From Candidatus Saccharimonadota bacterium (GTDB lineage: Bacteria; Patescibacteriota; Saccharimonadia; Saccharimonadales; SLHW01), in the NCBI GenBank assembly GCA_007135955.1, contig SLHW01000036.1, forward strand, positions 1-6,763: a stretch of 6,763 bases of DNA, written 5' to 3'. Positions 5,252 to 6,763 of this stretch are shown in pieces. How positions within the stretch are numbered: the stretch's first letter is position 1; each line of letters begins with the position of its first letter. Under the pieces are notes generated by a model. That model searched no databases. It was not told the DNA's origin and saw nothing but the letters and a program-made list of their open reading frames with translations. The translations under genes were made by a program, and so were the position numbers.

Positions 5252-6562
5252 CTACGGCGTCAAACGATTAATATCTCTAGGGAAAAGTGTTGCTTCCTTG
5301 ACACTAGCTAGGCCAATTGTTTTTTGAACAAAGCGATCAATCCCAAAGCCGCAGCCACCATGAGGCGGTAACCCATTCTTAAAGGCTTCAAGGAAATATT
5401 TAAAGATAGAGTGGTCAGGGTCAACGCCGGCATCCTTCATTTGCTGCACCAACACATCAGGTCGGTGCTCTCGTTGTGGGCAGGTCGCAATTTCAAGACC
5501 ACGGAACAATAGATCACCCCATAGTACTGTATTCTTTGTTTCAGGATTTACCTTGTGGTAAAACTTCATCGCTTCAATTGGAAACTCCGTCACAAATACT
5601 GCTTCACTGCCAAGCTCATCTCGACTATAGTCACAGATCCATCGTTCTTCTGCTGGTATTAAGTCTTTTTCTTTGGTTGTATCCTCACCCGTAGCCTTGG
5701 TGTACATCTCATGGACTTCCATAACGGTAAACCGGGGGAAATCTGGCTTCAGTATTAGCTCTGGCGCTTCAAGCTGCTGAAGTGCATCACTGTGCTCGTC
5801 ATAGACACGATTAAGCACGCTATAGACCATCTTTTCAACCACTTGCAAAACCTCATCATGCGATTCAATAAACCCAATTTCAACATCAAGCATGCTTGCC
5901 TCACTCAAATGACGGGTCGTCATGCTCGGCTCTGCTCGAAAGGCTGGACCGACCTCAAATACCCGCTCAAATGCGCCAACCATCATCTGCTTATACAGTT
6001 GCGGGCTTTGGGCAAGAGTGGCCTCTTTGCCAAAATAATCTAACGTAAATATCTCGGCGCCCCCCTCGGTCGCTCCACCGATAAGCTTAGGAGTTTGTAT
6101 CTCAACAAATTCTTCACCGTGAAGATACTCACGTAAATAACGATTTAATTCTGATCGAATACGAAAAATTAGCTGTTCATCAAGATTACGAACATTTAAT
6201 GGGCGGTTTTCGAACAGAGTATCTTGATTCTCTGGTTTATGATCAATCGGCTTATCTATCTCGATAGCCGGCTGTTCAGTTACTGGTACTTCAACGGTAA
6301 TCACCGGATCAAACAACTCAGCTCCACCTGGTGCTCGCTTTTCTTCTTTGACATTGGCATCAATTGTCAGGACAGTGCCAATTTGCATACCGCGTAATTT
6401 TTCTACTTCTGCTTCATCCTTAACAACACACTGGATAAGCCCACTACGATCTCGAATATTAATAAACGTAATACCTCCGAGCAGTCTTTTCTTATGAAGC
6501 CAGCCCTTCACGACAATCTGCTCGTCAATATAATCTTTGATGTCCCTGCTTAAGACACGCAT
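5252..6562 (-). CDS. aspS: Aspartyl-tRNA synthetase, archaeal-type, predicted non-discriminating (aspartate--tRNA(Asp/Asn) ligase)
   Basis: Class IIb cytoplasmic synthetase that joins Asp to tRNA using ATP. N-terminal OB-fold anticodon domain (about 1-105) with GWLHKKR and INIRDRSGLIQ; catalytic domain from about 128. Motifs: flipping loop TEGGAE (165-170), Asp pocket QSPQLYKQMM (185-194), motif 2 FRAE...TTRHLSE (208-221; R209 and R217), QREHR (363-367) and motif 3 GGCGFGIDR (402-410; R410). At 436 residues, with no GAD insert, it is the archaeal/eukaryotic (AspS2) type rather than the usual bacterial enzyme of about 590. His23 in GWLH and Pro78 in RAPGG align with the positions (H28 and P84 of the Methanothermobacter enzyme) that permit tRNA(Asn) recognition, so it should also make Asp-tRNA(Asn), which GatCAB would amidate; no gat gene lies in the window. 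The start is firm: AAAGGAG lies seven bases before the ATG. It follows the CBS-domain gene after 42 bases. AsnRS is excluded by the motif 2/3 context and the Asp-type QSPQ to QREHR pattern. Confidence 0.97.
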   Translation of the reverse strand: MRVLSRDIKDYIDEQIVVKGWLHKKRLLGGITFINIRDRSGLIQCVVKDEAEVEKLRGMQIGTVLTIDANVKEEKRAPGGAELFDPVITVEVPVTEQPAIEIDKPIDHKPENQDTLFENRPLNVRNLDEQLIFRIRSELNRYLREYLHGEEFVEIQTPKLIGGATEGGAEIFTLDYFGKEATLAQSPQLYKQMMVGAFERVFEVGPAFRAEPSMTTRHLSEASMLDVEIGFIESHDEVLQVVEKMVYSVLNRVYDEHSDALQQLEAPELILKPDFPRFTVMEVHEMYTKATGEDTTKEKDLIPAEERWICDYSRDELGSEAVFVTEFPIEAMKFYHKVNPETKNTVLWGDLLFRGLEIATCPQREHRPDVLVQQMKDAGVDPDHSIFKYFLEAFKNGLPPHGGCGFGIDRFVQKTIGLASVKEATLFPRDINRLTP

Positions 6563-6569
6563 GTATTCA

Positions 6570-6607
6570 CTCCTTTAATTATCTTTCTAGTTAGTATCAC
6601 TATATCA
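6570..6607 (-). promoter_or_regulatory. aspS Shine-Dalgarno site with a candidate extended -10 promoter
   Basis: Minus strand: AAAGGAG (6576-6570) is an excellent ribosome site seven bases from the ATG. Upstream, TGATATAGT (6607-6599) fits an extended -10 and its TGA is the stop codon of the preceding gene. A start near 6592 would give a leader of about 30 bases. No -35 is evident. The ribosome site is sure; the promoter is weak, and read-through from the upstream gene is equally possible. Confidence 0.42.
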
Positions 6608-6763
6608 GTTATTATTATCACTCGGCTCCCCAGCCGGGTGATTACGATTACGTCGATCCTTATTGGCCTGTGAGTGAGCGACTGCTCGCATATCGTCATA
6701 AGCGTCAAACTCATCAACGATTTGCTCACCCAAGATTTGTTCTAGAATATCCTCAATTGAAAC
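6605..6763 (-). CDS. CNNM/HlyC-CorC-family CBS-domain membrane protein, C-terminal end (5' partial)
   Basis: A reading frame with no start inside the window runs from the right edge to a TGA at 6607-6605 and gives 52 residues. It opens with VSIEDILEQILGEQIVDEFD, the standard end of the second CBS domain in CNNM (DUF21) proteins of the HlyC/CorC type ('G-x-VTxEDxxExIxGxIxDEFD'). These are membrane proteins linked to Mg2+/Co2+ transport or efflux, with a cytoplasmic CBS pair that senses nucleotides. After YDDMRAVA the chain continues only as a polar, basic-then-neutral tail (HSQANKDRRNRN ... SDNNN) and stops. Many bacterial members carry a CorC_HlyC transporter-associated domain of about 80 residues after the CBS pair; here there is no room for it. 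The membrane domain is outside the window. The gene lies 42 bases upstream of aspS on the same strand. Family assignment rests on this short but characteristic segment. Confidence 0.82.
   Translation of the reverse strand, partial: VSIEDILEQILGEQIVDEFDAYDDMRAVAHSQANKDRRNRNHPAGEPSDNNN
6619..6640. repeat. G/C-rich inverted repeat inside the end of the CBS-domain gene
   Basis: CACTCGGCT, four C, then AGCCGGGTG forms a nine-pair stem with a four-base loop. The one imperfect pair is G-U in plus-strand RNA but a C-A mismatch in minus-strand RNA, the sense direction of the gene. It encodes the HPAGEPS stretch of the tail. No T-tract follows on either strand, so a terminator role is not supported; it may slow ribosomes or RNA polymerase, or be chance. 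Confidence 0.45.

Noticed and set aside
5476..6043. Plus-strand open frames inside aspS (5476-5694 and 5792-6043)
   Set aside because: They lie wholly within the strongly supported aspS gene, have no ribosome sites and encode no recognisable domain.
5252..6605. Alternative genetic code with UGA read as glycine
   Set aside because: None of the complete genes contains an in-frame TGA, all Gly positions in conserved motifs use GGN codons, and a TGA ends the CBS-domain gene at the expected place.
6619..6640. G/C-rich hairpin as a terminator between the CBS-domain gene and aspS
   Set aside because: It lies inside the coding sequence, no T-tract follows on either strand, and the minus-strand stem contains a C-A mismatch.

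Overview
The window reads as a compact bacterial genome fragment, most likely from Candidate Phyla Radiation (Patescibacteria), with Saccharibacteria as my best guess. Supporting signs are an archaeal-type aspartyl-tRNA synthetase of 436 residues without the bacterial GAD insert, a short clusterless MutY-like glycosylase, very tight gene packing (intergenic gaps of 5 to about 50 bases), and a run of single-pass membrane proteins of unknown function with long disordered arms. No in-frame TGA occurs in the complete reading frames and TGA ends one gene, so the standard code applies. This argues against the UGA-Gly lineages (Absconditabacteria, Gracilibacteria). The lineage call is inference from protein character, not from a marker gene.

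Layout from left to right: (1) the C-terminal part of an MscS-family mechanosensitive channel on the plus strand, cut by the window edge; (2) everything else on the minus strand, read from right to left. That run contains the C-terminal end of a CBS-domain CNNM (HlyC/CorC-like) membrane protein, cut by the right edge; aspS; a 197-residue anchored protein with a pilin-like outer domain; a 150-residue single-pass protein with a very basic tail; a 677-residue single-pass protein with two Ig-like domains and a probable beta-propeller outside the cell; a MutY-like HhH-GPD DNA glycosylase; and a 208-residue single-pass protein with a purely acidic outer tail. The last of these converges on the mscS gene with only 5 bases between the stop codons.

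Functionally, AspRS carries both residues associated with non-discriminating enzymes (His23 and Pro78). It probably makes Asp-tRNA(Asn) as well as Asp-tRNA(Asp), for later conversion by an amidotransferase. The glycosylase belongs to base excision repair but has no [4Fe-4S] cysteines, has Glu where MutY has its catalytic Asp, and has a winged-helix-like C-terminus instead of the 8-oxoguanine-reading domain. The four anchored proteins (197, 150, 677 and 208 residues) are the unexplained part. They lie in one strand-consistent cluster and present a pilin-like domain, a propeller-like domain and acidic or Gln-rich arms at the cell surface. They may form an envelope complex, but nothing here proves that they act together.

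No tRNA, rRNA, CRISPR array, insertion sequence or origin was seen. No stretch longer than 51 bases lacks a gene.
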